From: Citrobacter koseri
Lineage (GTDB): Bacteria; Pseudomonadota; Gammaproteobacteria; Enterobacterales; Enterobacteriaceae
Length of the DNA stretch: 64,000 nucleotides
Assembly: GCA_900446925.1 (NCBI GenBank)
Contig: UAVY01000001.1
Coordinates: forward strand, 124,001 to 188,000
Direction: 5' to 3'
In this document: positions 34,616 through 44,541 of the stretch, piece after piece
How positions within the stretch are numbered: the stretch's first letter is position 1
Layout: every line of letters starts with the position of its first letter
Notes under the pieces: generated by a model
Databases searched by the model: none
What the model saw: the letters and a program-made list of their open reading frames with translations, nothing else
What the model was told of the DNA's origin: nothing
Position numbers and translations under genes: made by a program

Positions 34616-34778
34616 TACACAAAATCATTCATGATGCGTCGAGGCGGCAAGTGACTGGAGTGACAAATCTGTCAGGAACAGATTTGAACGTCGCGAGCAA
34701 CGGTCCGTAAGGGCGAGTCTCAGGGTGAGACGAGTCACTCAGCAGCCAACAAAGAGGCAGCATGAAGGATGACGTGTA
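34616..34778. repeat. ERIC-type intergenic repeat (IRU) upstream of artP
   Basis: Left end TACACAAAATCATTCA and right end TGAAGGATGACGTGTA are the conserved ERIC termini; they form imperfect terminal inverted repeats (12 of 16). GGCGGCAAGTGACTGGAGTG and CAGCCAACA are core ERIC-like pieces. The centre contains hairpins such as CAAATCTGT/ACAGATTTG and GAGTCTCA/TGAGACGAGTC, longer than the standard core, suggesting an insertion or variant. The element ends 31 bp before the artP ATG and would be in its 5' leader if transcribed from the ArgR-box promoter. Confidence 0.8.
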
Positions 34779-34809
34779 CAGTTATCAGACTGCCAGCATA
34801 CGAGAATCA

Positions 34810-35538
34810 ATGAGTATTCAATTAAACGGCATTAATTGCTTCTACGGCGCGCATCAGGCGCTGTTCGATATCACGCTGGATTGCCCTCAGGGCGAAACGC
34901 TGGTGTTACTTGGCCCAAGCGGAGCGGGTAAAAGCTCGCTGCTGCGTGTACTCAATCTGCTTGAGATGCCGCGCTCCGGCACGCTCACTATCGCAGGAAA
35001 TCATTTCGACTTCACGAAAACGCCTTCCGATAAGGCGATTCGTGAATTGCGCCAGAACGTAGGCATGGTTTTTCAGCAATACAATCTCTGGCCGCATCTC
35101 ACGGTACAACAAAACCTGATTGAAGCGCCCTGCCGCGTGCTGGGTCTGTCAAAAGACCAGGCGCTGGCGCGTGCCGAGAAGCTGCTGGAACGTCTGCGTC
35201 TGAAACCTTACAGCGATCGCTATCCTCTGCATCTTTCCGGCGGTCAGCAACAGCGTGTGGCTATCGCCCGTGCGTTAATGATGGAGCCGCAGGTGCTGCT
35301 GTTTGACGAGCCAACCGCCGCGCTGGACCCGGAAATCACCGCGCAAATCGTCAGTATTATTCGTGAACTGGCGGAAACCAAAATTACCCAGGTGATCGTC
35401 ACTCACGAAGTAGAAGTGGCGCGTAAAACCGCCAGCCGGGTGATCTATATGGAAAACGGTCACATCGTCGAGCAAGGGGATGCGAGCTGCTTTGCGAACC
35501 CGCAGACCGATGCATTTAAAAACTATTTATCTCACTAA
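34810..35538 (+). CDS. artP: Arginine ABC transporter ATPase ArtP
   Basis: Intact, 242 residues from the ATG at 34810 ([16 protein letters not shown]). An in-frame ATG at 34762 would add 16 residues encoded by the ERIC tail and is rejected. Walker [10 protein letters not shown], signature [15 protein letters not shown], Walker [15 protein letters not shown]. Energises uptake of arginine with ArtQ, ArtM and the binding proteins ArtI/ArtJ at the inner membrane. Confidence 0.96.
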   Translation: MSIQLNGINCFYGAHQALFDITLDCPQGETLVLLGPSGAGKSSLLRVLNLLEMPRSGTLTIAGNHFDFTKTPSDKAIRELRQNVGMVFQQYNLWPHLTVQQNLIEAPCRVLGLSKDQALARAEKLLERLRLKPYSDRYPLHLSGGQQQRVAIARALMMEPQVLLFDEPTAALDPEITAQIVSIIRELAETKITQVIVTHEVEVARKTASRVIYMENGHIVEQGDASCFANPQTDAFKNYLSH

Positions 35539-35555
35539 GATTCGGGACAATGACA

Positions 35556-36288
35556 ATGAAAAAAGTTCTGATTGCCGCGCTAATTGCAGGCTTTAGCCTT
35601 TCCGCTACAGCAGCTCAAACCATCCGTTTCGCCACGGAAGCATCCTACCCTCCGTTCGAATCTATGGATGCCAGTAACAAAATCGTCGGCTTTGACGTCG
35701 ATCTGGCCAATGCGCTGTGTAAAGAGATTGACGCGACCTGCACCTTTACCAACCAGGCGTTTGACAGCCTGATCCCAAGCCTGAAGTTCCGTCGTTTCGA
35801 CGCCGGTGATGGCCGGTATGGACATCACGCCTGAGCGTGAAAAGCAGGTTCTGTTCACCACGCCTTACTATGACAACTCCGCGCTGTTCATCGGTCAGCA
35901 GGGTAAATACACCAGCATCGATCAGCTGAAAGGCAAAAAAGTGGGCGTACAGAATGGCACTACCCACCAGAAGTTCATCATGGATAAGCACCCGGAAATC
36001 ACCACCGTGCCTTATGACAGCTACCAGAACGCGAAGCTGGATCTGCAAAATGGTCGTATTGACGGCGTGTTCGGCGACACCGCCGTGGTCACTGAATGGC
36101 TGAAAGATAATCCGAAGCTGGCGCCGGTTGGCGATAAAGTGACCGACAAAGATTACTTCGGCACCGGCCTCGGCATCGCGGTACGCCAGGGCAACACGGA
36201 ACTACAGCAGAAATTCAATACTGCTCTGGAAAAAGTGAAGCAAGATGGCACGTACGAAACCATCTACAACAAATGGTTCCAGAAGTAA
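35556..36288 (+). CDS. artI: Periplasmic amino-acid-binding protein ArtI (one frameshift)
   Basis: 243 residues after correction. Signal peptide MKKVLIAALIAGFSLSATAA, then a class-II solute-binding fold (IRFATEASYPPFESMDASNKIVGFDVDLA). Ends TYETIYNKWFQK. The frame breaks at about 35808-35811 (GACGCCGGTGATG has one extra G for FDAVMAGMDITPE). It lies 17 bp after artP. Confidence 0.93.
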
Positions 36289-36294
36289 GACTTG

Positions 36295-37011
36295 ATGAAC
36301 GAATTTTTTCCTTTAGCAAGCGCCGCCGGGATGACCGTCGGCCTTGCCGTTTGTGCGCTGATCATCGGCCTCGTCCTCGCTATGATTTTTGCCGTCTGGG
36401 AGTCCGTAAAATGGCGCCCGATAGCCTGGACAGGTTCCGCAGTGGTCACGATTCTGCGCGGCCTGCCGGAAATTCTGGTGGTGCTGTTTATCTATTTCGG
36501 TTCCTCTCAGCTTCTGCTGATGCTGTCTGATGGCTTCACCATCAACCTGGGGTTTGTGCAAATCCCGTTGCAGATGCAGATTGAAGACTTCGACGTCAGT
36601 CCGTTCCTGTGCGGCGTCATCGCGCTGTCGTTGCTGTATGCGGCATACGCGTCGCAAACGCTGCGCGGCGCGCTGAAAGCGGTTCCGTCTGGACAGTGGG
36701 AATCCGGTCAGGCGTTGGGCTTATCAAAAACCGCGATTTTTTTCCGCCTGGTGATGCCGCAAATGTGGCGTCATGCGCTGCCAGGGCTGGGCAACCAGTG
36801 GCTGGTATTGCTGAAAGATACCGCGCTGGTCAGCCTTATCAGCGTGAACGATCTGATGCTGCAAACAAAAAGCATCGCCACGCGCACTCAGGAGCCGTTC
36901 ACCTGGTACATTGTGGCTGCGGCTATCTATCTGGTGATTACGCTGGTGAGTCAGTACATTCTCAAACGCATTGACCTGCGCGCGACACGTTTTGAGCGGA
37001 GACCAGGCTGA
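36295..37011 (+). CDS. artQ: Arginine ABC transporter permease ArtQ
   Basis: Intact, 238 residues. Five hydrophobic segments and the HisM-type EAA loop ([27 protein letters not shown]). ATG at 36295 ([13 protein letters not shown]) chosen over a TTG at 36292. The stop overlaps the artM start (TGATG). Confidence 0.95.
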   Translation: MNEFFPLASAAGMTVGLAVCALIIGLVLAMIFAVWESVKWRPIAWTGSAVVTILRGLPEILVVLFIYFGSSQLLLMLSDGFTINLGFVQIPLQMQIEDFDVSPFLCGVIALSLLYAAYASQTLRGALKAVPSGQWESGQALGLSKTAIFFRLVMPQMWRHALPGLGNQWLVLLKDTALVSLISVNDLMLQTKSIATRTQEPFTWYIVAAAIYLVITLVSQYILKRIDLRATRFERRPG

Positions 37012-37682
37012 TGTTTGAGTATTTACCTGAACTGATGAAAGGGCTGCACACCAGCCTGACGCTGACGGTTGCGTCTATCATCGTCGCGCTGATCCTGGCG
37101 CTGATTTTCACCATCATTCTGACGCTGAAAACGCCGGTGCTGGTATGGCTGGTTCGCGGCTACATTACGCTGTTTACCGGTACGCCGCTGCTGGTGCAAA
37201 TCTTCCTGATCTACTACGGCCCAGGGCAATTCCCGTCGTTACAGGATTACCCGGTACTCTGGCACCTGCTGTCCGAGCCGTGGCTATGCGCCTTACTTGC
37301 CCTGTCGCTCAACAGCGCGGCCTATACCACGCAGCTGTTCTATGGCGCGATCCGTGCGATCCCGGAAGGCCAGTGGCAGTCCTGCGGCGCGCTGGGGATG
37401 AGCAAAAAAGATACCCTGGCGATCCTGCTGCCGTACGCGTTTAAACGCGCCCTCTCCTCTTACTCCAATGAGGTGGTGCTGGTCTTCAAGAGTACGTCTC
37501 TGGCGTACACCATTACGCTGATGGAAGTGATGGGCCACGGCCAGCTGCTGTACGGTCGTACCTACGATGTGATGGTATTTGGCGCGGCTGGCGTGATTTA
37601 TCTGATCGTCAACGGTTTGCTAACCTTGCTGATGCGCCTCATCGAGCGTAAAGCGCTGGCGTTTGAGCGCAGGAATGCCTGA
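37011..37682 (+). CDS. artM: Arginine ABC transporter permease ArtM
   Basis: Intact, 223 residues. Membrane segments and the EAA motif (SCGALGMSKKDTLAILLPYAFKRALSSYSNE). Pairs with ArtQ as the heterodimeric channel. Last gene of artPIQM; artJ has its own promoter region downstream. Confidence 0.95.
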   Translation: MFEYLPELMKGLHTSLTLTVASIIVALILALIFTIILTLKTPVLVWLVRGYITLFTGTPLLVQIFLIYYGPGQFPSLQDYPVLWHLLSEPWLCALLALSLNSAAYTTQLFYGAIRAIPEGQWQSCGALGMSKKDTLAILLPYAFKRALSSYSNEVVLVFKSTSLAYTITLMEVMGHGQLLYGRTYDVMVFGAAGVIYLIVNGLLTLLMRLIERKALAFERRNA

Positions 37683-37689
37683 TGCGTAT

Positions 37690-37756
37690 GTAGGCCTGAT
37701 AAGATGCGTCAGCGTCGCCATCAAGCAATGGCGCAAGCGCCTTATCCAGCCTACAA
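37690..37756. repeat. REP-type palindrome pair after artM
   Basis: GTAGGCCTGATAAG at the left and CTTATCCAGCCTAC at the right are inverted copies around GCGTCGCCATCAAGCAATGGCGC. Typical BIME location at an operon end. Confidence 0.7.
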
Positions 37757-37791
37757 AATCATCGACATAAATGCATAAAACGAAATCATAA

Positions 37792-37828
37792 AGACGGACA
37801 AGCCACTAAGCTGTCCGTCTTTTTTTTA
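37792..37828 (+). terminator. Rho-independent terminator of artPIQM
   Basis: Stem AGACGGACA/TGTCCGTCT with loop AGCCACTAAGC is followed by eight T. Confidence 0.85.
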
Positions 37829-37855
37829 TAACAATAAAAATACTTAATCATTTTT

Positions 37856-37873
37856 ATTGCATATAAATTCATT
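37856..37873. promoter_or_regulatory. ArgR box upstream of artJ
   Basis: ATTGCATATAAATTCATT is a good match to WNTGAATWWWWATTCANW. A weaker second box sits 3 bp away at 37835-37852, the normal paired-box spacing. ArgR repression of artJ is established in E. coli. Confidence 0.6.
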
Positions 37874-37942
37874 AAATGGCATTGTAAACCCATGCCGCAG
37901 ACACGGTGAATAATCATAAGATTGACAGACGGGAGTTCCACC

Positions 37943-38675
37943 ATGAAAAAGTTAGTTCTGGCCGCATTACTCGCTACTTTCGCCGCTGGCGCCTCAGCTG
38001 CCGATAAAATCAATTTCGGCGTTTCCGCCACTTACCCGCCGTTCGAATCACTGGATGCGAGCAATAAAATCGTCGGTTTCGATATCGATCTGGCGACTGC
38101 GTTATGCAAACAAATGCAGGCCGACTGTACTTTTACTAACCACGCGTTTGACAGCCTGATCCCGGCGCTGAAATTCAAAAAATATGACGCGGGTTATCTC
38201 TGGTATGGATATTACCCCTGAGCGTAGCAAACAGGTGACGTTCACCAGCCCTTACTATGCCAACTCCGCGCTGGTGATTGCGAAAAAAGACAGCTATAAA
38301 ACCTTTGCCGACCTGAAAGGGAAACGTATCGGCATGGAAAACGGCACCACGCACCAGAAATACCTGCAAGATAAGCATCCTGAAGTGAAAACCGTGGCTT
38401 ATGACAGCTACCAGAATGCGATTATCGACCTGAAAAATGGCCGTATTGATGGCGTATTCGGCGATACCGCCGTGGTGAATGAGTGGCTGAAAACCAATCC
38501 GCAACTGGGCGCGGCAACAGAAAAAGTGACCGATCCGCAATACTTCGGCACCGGACTTGGCATCGCTGTGCGCCCGGATAATAAAGCGCTGCTGGAAAAA
38601 CTAAACACCGCGCTAGCGGCAATCAAAGCTGACGGCACTTATCAGAAAATCAGCGATCAGTGGTTCCCGCAGTAA
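37943..38675 (+). CDS. artJ: Arginine-binding periplasmic protein ArtJ (one frameshift)
   Basis: 243 residues after correction. Signal peptide MKKLVLAALLATFAAGASA; close paralogue of ArtI with INFGVSATYPPFESLDASNKIVGFDIDLA. ArtJ is the specific L-arginine receptor of the ArtPQM transporter. The frame breaks near 38190-38194 (GACGCGGGTTATC has one extra G for YDAVISGMDIT), at the equivalent codon to the break in artI. Confidence 0.93.
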
Positions 38676-38681
38676 TCTTCC

Positions 38682-38710
38682 TTGCCGGATGGCGCAGCGC
38701 CATCCGGCAA
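38682..38710. repeat. Single REP hairpin between convergent artJ and histidine kinase genes
   Basis: A perfect 13-bp stem TTGCCGGATGGCG/CGCCATCCGGCAA with loop CAG; it may act as a bidirectional transcript end. Confidence 0.85.
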
Positions 38711-38712
38711 TT

Positions 38713-40180
38713 CTATAAGGGCACAAAGAACCTAAAGCGCGCGCCACTCACCGAATCCATCAGCCTGATCCCACCGCCGTGCAGTTCCAGCATCCGTCTT
38801 ACAATCAGCAGCCCTAACCCTCCGCGATCTTCCCGCGACGCCTGATGCCCCAGCACCGGATGGTCGCTGGAACAGTTGGTCACGCAACGCTTCGTCGATA
38901 CCTGGCCCGCTGTCGCTGACCTCTACCTGTAGCTGCGCCTCCTCCTGCCATACCTTCAGCCGGATAGTGCTCCCCTGCGGCGAATGGCGCACGGCGTTAT
39001 CCAGCAAATTCGTCACTACCCGCTCTATCATCGAGACGTCAGCATTGATAAGCGGCAGGGAATGCGGCATATCGACCTGCAAATGCAACTGCCGGGTCTC
39101 TATTGTCAGATCGAATTTTGCGCCACATCCTGAATCAGCTCACCAATAGCAAAGCGCTCCAGTGCGGTTTAATGCTGCCATGCTCAAGCCGCGCCAGCTC
39201 GAAAAGCTGCTGCGACAGGTGCCGCACCTTGTGCCCCTGACGCAGCGCAGTGGCGAGATATTGCTGCGTTTCCTGCGGCGTCAGCGTAGCGGATTTAAGC
39301 GATAACGTTTCCAGGTAGCCCAGCAATGACGTCAGCGGCGTGCGTAAGTCATGCGAGATATTGGCGATAAACTCCCGCGCTGCCGGTCGCTGCGCCAGTT
39401 GATCCACTGACCGGCGATTTTGCGCGCCAGCTCGATAAAGGTATTGCGCAGCACCGCAACTTCATCACTCACCGTGGTCTCCGGCTGCTGTGCCGCCAGC
39501 TGTTTGATGGCGGTAATGCTGTCCTGCTCCAGCCCGGCAACGTCCATCGTCAGGCGTTTTACCGGGCGCGTCACCCCAGTACCAGATCAGTAACCCCGCC
39601 AACAGGCCGAACAGCGCCACCCATAGCAGGACCACAACACCGTACTCCAGAGTGCTTTATGCCAGGCCATTTCTGCCAGCGCATTTGACTCTTCGCCTTG
39701 CAGGATGATGTACAAATAGCCTTTAAGCTCACCATCCCTGACGTAAAGGGGTAACGCTGAAAACCTTCTGACTCTGACTACGCGGATCGTCGCCATAAAC
39801 GGCATCGCTGCGCCGCTGAGAAACGTTTGCAATGGACTAATATCGATCTTTTGCCGCCTGGATATGGCCCGGCGGTGCGGCATCGGCCAGCAGTTCGCCG
39901 TCCAGAGGAGATGACATACAGCTCAACGCTCGGGTTAAAGGTCATCAGGCGGTCAAACAGCGGCTTCAGCACGCTGCGATCAACTCTGCCCTGCGCATCC
40001 AGAATGGGTTCACGCTGCACAATCTGTTGCGCCAGCCCGCCGGACAGCCGCTGCACCATCGCGTTGCCGTACTGCATGCTGCTGTAGAGTTGCACCGCGC
40101 AGGCAACGGTAGCGCAGAGCATCAGCAGCAGAATAAACAGCAGCGTCCAGCCGCTGGCTCAGGCTAAAGCGCCGCATCAT
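38713..40180 (-). CDS. Two-component sensor histidine kinase (several frameshifts)
   Basis: About 485 residues after correction. N-terminus MMRRFSLSQR, first membrane segment ending MLCATVACAVQL, a periplasmic sensor domain (QQIVQREPILDAQGRVDRSVLKPLFDRL), a second membrane segment (about 39590-39660), HAMP (PVKRLTMDVAGLEQDSI) and HisKA with the phosphoacceptor in FIANISHDLRTPLTSLLGY. Then N-box RVVTNLLDNAVRHSPQGS and D/G-box DSGPGIDE. Frame breaks occur at least near 40145, 39908, 39790, 39600, 39570, 39405, 39165, 39120 and 38860. Signal unknown; not present at this place in E. coli K-12. The response regulator gene overlaps its start. Confidence 0.75.
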
Positions 40181-40876
40181 GGTTCAGCTCCGCAAATTTG
40201 TAAACCTTTGCCCCAGACGGTACGAATAATCTCCGGTTCAGCGGCATCTTTTTCAATCTTGATGCGCAGGCGATTAATGTGGGTGTTGACGGTGTGCTCA
40301 TACCCTTCGTGCTGATAGCCCCAGACCTGTTCCAGCAGCGCCAGACGCCGAAAAGACTTCTCCAGGATGACGGGCAAAGAAGTACAGCAGCTCAAATTCA
40401 CGCGGCGTGAGGTCCACATCCTGACCGTGCAAGCGCACCGTACGCGCCAGCGGATCAAGCGTCAGGCCATGAGCCTGAATATGCCCGGCAGTCTGTGCCT
40501 GCCCCATAGCCCTGCTGACGGCGAAACCAGCGCTTTGATGCGCGCGATCAGCTCCTGCACCGAGAAGGGTTTTGCCAGGTAATCATCTGCCCCGGTTTCC
40601 AGCCCGGTAATGCGGTCCGTTTCGCTGCTGCGGGCGCTGATAATAATCACCGGCAGGTAGCGGGTCATCTGACGGATGCGACGACAAATCTCCAGACCGT
40701 CAACGTTGGGGAGCATCAGGTCGAGGATCACGGCATCCCAGGGTTGGGTTTCCAAGGCACTGTAACGCCTTGCCCCCATCCGGTTGGTGAGTAATGGCGT
40801 AGCCTTCGTCTTCTAAATTGAGGCGCAGGAGCGCCGCGATGTCGTGGTCATCTTCCACCAGCAGGATCTGCTTCAT
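40164..40876 (-). CDS. OmpR/PhoB-family response regulator (several frameshifts)
   Basis: About 235 residues after correction. Receiver domain starts MKQILLVEDDHDIAALLRLN with the acidic pair, phosphoacceptor Asp in DAVILDLMLPNVDGLE, and the conserved Lys in GADDYLAKPF. The C-terminal winged helix contains DLTPREFELLYFFARHPGEVFSR and VWGYQHEGYEHTVNTHINRLRIKIE. Frame breaks near 40755, 40520, 40345 and 40197; with the last one repaired the stop is the TAG at 40164, overlapping the kinase start. Its own 130-bp upstream gap (40877-41008) should hold the promoter. Confidence 0.8.
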
Positions 40877-41008
40877 GGGTAAGCCTTCATTCTCTCAATG
40901 CCAATGACTTAAGCTTACCCGATTTCACAGGGGGGAAGAGTTCACATTTTGTTGAACTTTGTACGGCCGTTGCGCCAGGCGGCGGCTTCGCTTTACCTGG
41001 CCTACCGG

Positions 41009-42143
41009 TCAGCGTGTTTTGGTCAACAGCGTTAACACTTCATAATGCGCGGTATGCGGGAACATATCGAAAAGCTGAACACGCTCAATACGGTAGCCCG
41101 GCAAGTTGGCAATGTCCTTTGCCATCGTCTGCGCGTTGCAGCTGGAGTAGATGATGTATTCCGGCGCCATCTGGCTAAGATAGTCCGCACAGGGCTTTTC
41201 CAATACCGCGACGCCGGCGGGTTCACCAGCACCAGTTCCGGCACCTCTCCTTGCGCGGTGGCGAATCGGGTGGAGTCCAGCGCCTGAAAATGAAGATTCG
41301 TCAGCCCCAGTTCCGCGGCGGATTGCTTCGCGCAGGCGATTGCCTCTGGTGCGATCTCAATGCCCGTCAACGTCATTTCCGGGGTGGCGCAGTGCAAACC
41401 AAATCCCCCGACGCCGCAAAACAGATCCCACATGTGATGAACAGGCAGCTGACGCCACCCAGTCACGCGCCGTCGCATACAGACGGCTCGCAACGACCGG
41501 GTTGGTCTGGAAAAAGCTCTGCGGACGGATCCACAGCGGCACATCGTTAAAACGTTCTGCCAGCGCCTGCTGCTCCGTCAGGAAGATCTCCGTTTCCCCC
41601 TTCCATAAATCGCCATGTGTACCGGTTGAATATTCGCGGTAATAACCTTCAGCTGCGGTAACTGCGCCTGTAGCCACGGCAGCGCCGCGCGCAGCTGCGC
41701 CAGTTTGGTTTCTGAGCGCAGCACGAACCGCAGCATCATGCCGCCATCGAACTGGCTTTCCGTCAGCAGGATGTATTTCAGCTCGCCGCGTTTGCGCGCC
41801 ACGTTGTAAGGCGTTAACCCGGCACGGGCGATGAACGGCTTCAGCGTGGCGAAAACGGAGCAAACGTGTCGGGATAGAGCGGACAGTCACTCAAATCCTC
41901 CGGGGTGCCATCGCGATGCAACATGCCTAACAGCGGCTTTTCCACGCTGCCGCTGACCACCATTTTGGCTTTATTACGAAAGGCCTGTTCCGGGCCGCTG
42001 ACCGGCGCACACCACTGTTCAACTGAAAAATCGGCAAGCAGCCCCTTCAGATCGGCGGTTTTGGCGGAGAGTTGATCGCAGATCGGCTGGACTATCCACT
42101 GACAGGATCGACAGCGACCGGCGTCGTAGAGTGCGCACTGCAT
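41009..42143 (-). CDS. rlmC: 23S rRNA m5U747 methyltransferase RlmC (several frameshifts)
   Basis: About 375 residues in E. coli (RumB). The N-terminal Fe-S cysteines are in [16 protein letters not shown]; the SAM site is [16 protein letters not shown]; the catalytic Cys region reads [16 protein letters not shown], and the end is [18 protein letters not shown]. It methylates U747 of 23S rRNA. Frame breaks lie near 41850 (between DTFAPF and the next frame), 41605, 41450 and 41205. The catalytic residues themselves survive, favouring sequence error over decay. Confidence 0.88.
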
Positions 42144-42183
42144 ACAAAGACCTTCATATTACCAGGGGCGAGGATTATACACG

Positions 42184-42675
42184 TTATTGCAAACGGAAGA
42201 ACCGCCTGCTGCCCGCAGGAATAAAGAGCAGCATCAGAACCAGCATGTCCGGCAATTTCTGCATCACCAGCGTGCGCAAAATTTCGCGTTTCGACTCCCC
42301 GGCAATACTGAACAGCTCCGGGTAGCCATAGCCCAGCGACGCCGCCCACAGATAACCTGTGGCAATAACCTGCGTGAGCAGGTACACCCAGCGCGCCCAG
42401 TTGCGCCCTTTCACCAGCGAAAACGCGCAATATATTTCAGTAAAGACCAGCGCCAGGCTGCCTAAAAACACCAGCGTCAGATTCCAGGTTTGCACGCTGC
42501 GATGAATAAACTCCCCCATTCCCCCCGCATGCCGAGTGTGTTAAAAATCATCAGCAAATCGAGGCAGCGGATCAAAATAATCGCGAGCGCCGCCACCTGC
42601 ACCAGCCGTGGGTACATTTAAACGGGCATGTGATGAGGATGATTTCTTAAAAAATCCCAACGAATCGTCTTCCAT
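42184..42675 (-). CDS. ybjO: Inner-membrane protein YbjO (two frameshifts)
   Basis: About 163 residues. Starts MEDDSLGFFKKSSSSHARLNVP and ends MLLFIPAGSRRFFRLQ, as in E. coli YbjO, with four hydrophobic segments (for example LTLVFLGSLALVFTEIYCAFS). Function unknown. The frame breaks near 42600 (VPTAGAGGG for VPALVQVAA-like sequence) and near 42535. It follows potI on the same strand. Confidence 0.82.
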
Positions 42676-42676
42676 G

Positions 42677-42707
42677 AAAACGTTACCGCGTTTGCCCACG
42701 GTAACGT
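42677..42707 (-). terminator. Possible terminator after potI
   Basis: On the minus strand ACGTTACCG-TGGGCAAACG-CGGTAACGT is followed by TTTTC immediately before the ybjO ATG. The T-run is short, so it may only attenuate read-through into ybjO. Confidence 0.4.
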
Positions 42708-42736
42708 GTTGCCAGGTTGGCAGATTTTTAGTTTCT

Positions 42737-43582
42737 TCAGCCGCGTCTTGCACGTTGGATATCACGCATCCGCTGCTTTTCTGCGCGCGCCATCAGATAC
42801 CAGGCGATAAAACCGACAATGCCTACCACGCCGAGGATAAGGGTCGCCAGCGCGTTAATCTCCGGGTTAACCCCCATACGCACGCTGGAGAAGACCAGCA
42901 TCGGCAATGTCGTCGCCCCCGGGCCAGAGACAAAACTGGCGATCACCAGATCGTCCAGCGACAGCGTGAAAGCCAGCAGCCATCCAGAGATCACCGCAGG
43001 CATGATCATCGGCAGCGTAATCACAAAGAACACTTTTAACGGCGTCGCGCCAAGATCCATCGCCGCCTCTTCAATCGAGCGATCCAGTTCGCGCAGACGC
43101 GATGAAATAACCACCGCCACATAGGCCGTACAGAAGGTAACGTGCGCCAGCCAGATTGTCAGCATTCCGCGATCTGCGGGCCAGCCGATAGCATGGGCCA
43201 GGGCCACAAACAGCAGCAACAGCGACAGCCCGGTAATCACATCCGGCATAACCAGCGGCGCGGTGATCATAAACGCAAAGCCATTCGCTCCACGAAAACG
43301 GCCAAAACGCACCATTACCACGGCGGCAATCGTCCCCAGAATAGCCGCCATTGTCGCGGCGCAAGCGGCAATCGTGAGGCTCAGGCCGACGGCACCTATC
43401 ATCGCGCTATCCCGGAACAGCTCGCCATACCAGCGCGTAGACCATCCCGCCCAGACGGTCACCAGCTTCGAGCTGTTAAACGAATAGATGACCAGCATCA
43501 GCATCGGCGCATACAGGAAGGTAAATCCGAGCACCAGAATAACAATTCGCCAGGGCGAACGAACCACCGGTAAAGTATTCAT
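42737..43582 (-). CDS. potI: Putrescine ABC transporter permease PotI
   Basis: Intact, 281 residues. Six hydrophobic segments; permease EAA motif EEAAMDLGATPLKVFFVITLPMIMPAV. Forms the inner-membrane channel with PotH. Overlaps potH by 4 bp. Confidence 0.96.
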   Translation of the reverse strand: MNTLPVVRSPWRIVILVLGFTFLYAPMLMLVIYSFNSSKLVTVWAGWSTRWYGELFRDSAMIGAVGLSLTIAACAATMAAILGTIAAVVMVRFGRFRGANGFAFMITAPLVMPDVITGLSLLLLFVALAHAIGWPADRGMLTIWLAHVTFCTAYVAVVISSRLRELDRSIEEAAMDLGATPLKVFFVITLPMIMPAVISGWLLAFTLSLDDLVIASFVSGPGATTLPMLVFSSVRMGVNPEINALATLILGVVGIVGFIAWYLMARAEKQRMRDIQRARRG

Positions 43583-44532
43583 CCGAGTTCCCCCTCGCTT
43601 TTTTGCTGATGCTTATGGAACCAGATAATCGGTACAATCAGCAGTAATAACATGATGATAGCCACCGCAGAGGCCACCGGCCAGTCGCGGTTGTTGAAGA
43701 ACTCCTGCCACAGTACGCGGCCGATCATAATGCTGTCTGGCCCGCCGAGCAGTTCCGGGATCACAAATTCCCCCACCGCCGGAATAAACACCAGCATCGA
43801 TCCGGCAATTATGCCCCCTTTCGTTAACGGCACAATGACGCTAAAGAAGGTTTTCAGCGGACGCGCGCCCAGATCCAGCGAGGCCTCCACCAGCGAATAG
43901 TCAATGCGCGTCAGCGCGATATAAATCGGCAGCACCATAAACGGCAGATAGGCGTAGACAATACCGATATACACCGCCAGATTGGTATGCAAAATCGTCA
44001 GGGGATGATCGATAACCCCCAGCCACATCAGGAAGTTGTTCAGCACGCCGTTATTTTTCAGAATCCCCATCCAGGCGTAAACGCGGATTAGAAACGAGGT
44101 CCAGGACGGCAGGATCACCAGCAACAGCAGAATATTACGCGTTGATGGCCTGCTGTGCGCCACCGCCCAGGCCAGCGGATACCCCAGCAGCAAACAGCAA
44201 AGAGTCGAAACGCCCGCCACCTGCAAAGACTGCAAATAAGCGTCAAAATAGAGCGGATCGTCCGTCAGTTGCAGGAAATTTCCCAGATTGAGGGTCAGGG
44301 ATAACTGCCCGTCGGCCCACGCCACCAGATCGGTATAGGGCGGGATCGCCCGCGCCATCTCCGCCAGGCTGATTTTAAACACGATCAGAAACGGCAGTAG
44401 AAAAAGCAGGATCAGCCAAAGGTACGGCACCGCGATGACCAGCTTACGCCCATGCTTCATTTGCATCCGCGCCAGCCACAGCGTCAGGCCGCCGGGCTTT
44501 TTATCGCGAGCCGGAGGTTCAAGTGTACTCAT
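43579..44532 (-). CDS. potH: Putrescine ABC transporter permease PotH
   Basis: Intact, 317 residues. Charged cytoplasmic N-terminus (STLEPPARDKKPGG), then membrane segments and the EAA motif VEASLDLGARPLKTFFSVIVPLTKGG. Starts 9 bp after potG. Confidence 0.96.
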   Translation of the reverse strand: MSTLEPPARDKKPGGLTLWLARMQMKHGRKLVIAVPYLWLILLFLLPFLIVFKISLAEMARAIPPYTDLVAWADGQLSLTLNLGNFLQLTDDPLYFDAYLQSLQVAGVSTLCCLLLGYPLAWAVAHSRPSTRNILLLLVILPSWTSFLIRVYAWMGILKNNGVLNNFLMWLGVIDHPLTILHTNLAVYIGIVYAYLPFMVLPIYIALTRIDYSLVEASLDLGARPLKTFFSVIVPLTKGGIIAGSMLVFIPAVGEFVIPELLGGPDSIMIGRVLWQEFFNNRDWPVASAVAIIMLLLLIVPIIWFHKHQQKSEGELG

Positions 44533-44541
44533 TTTCGCTCC

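Noticed and set aside
34762..34809. Upstream in-frame ATG that would lengthen ArtP by 16 residues
   Set aside because: The extra codons are the right end of the ERIC element, and the family protein begins MSIQLNGI at 34810.
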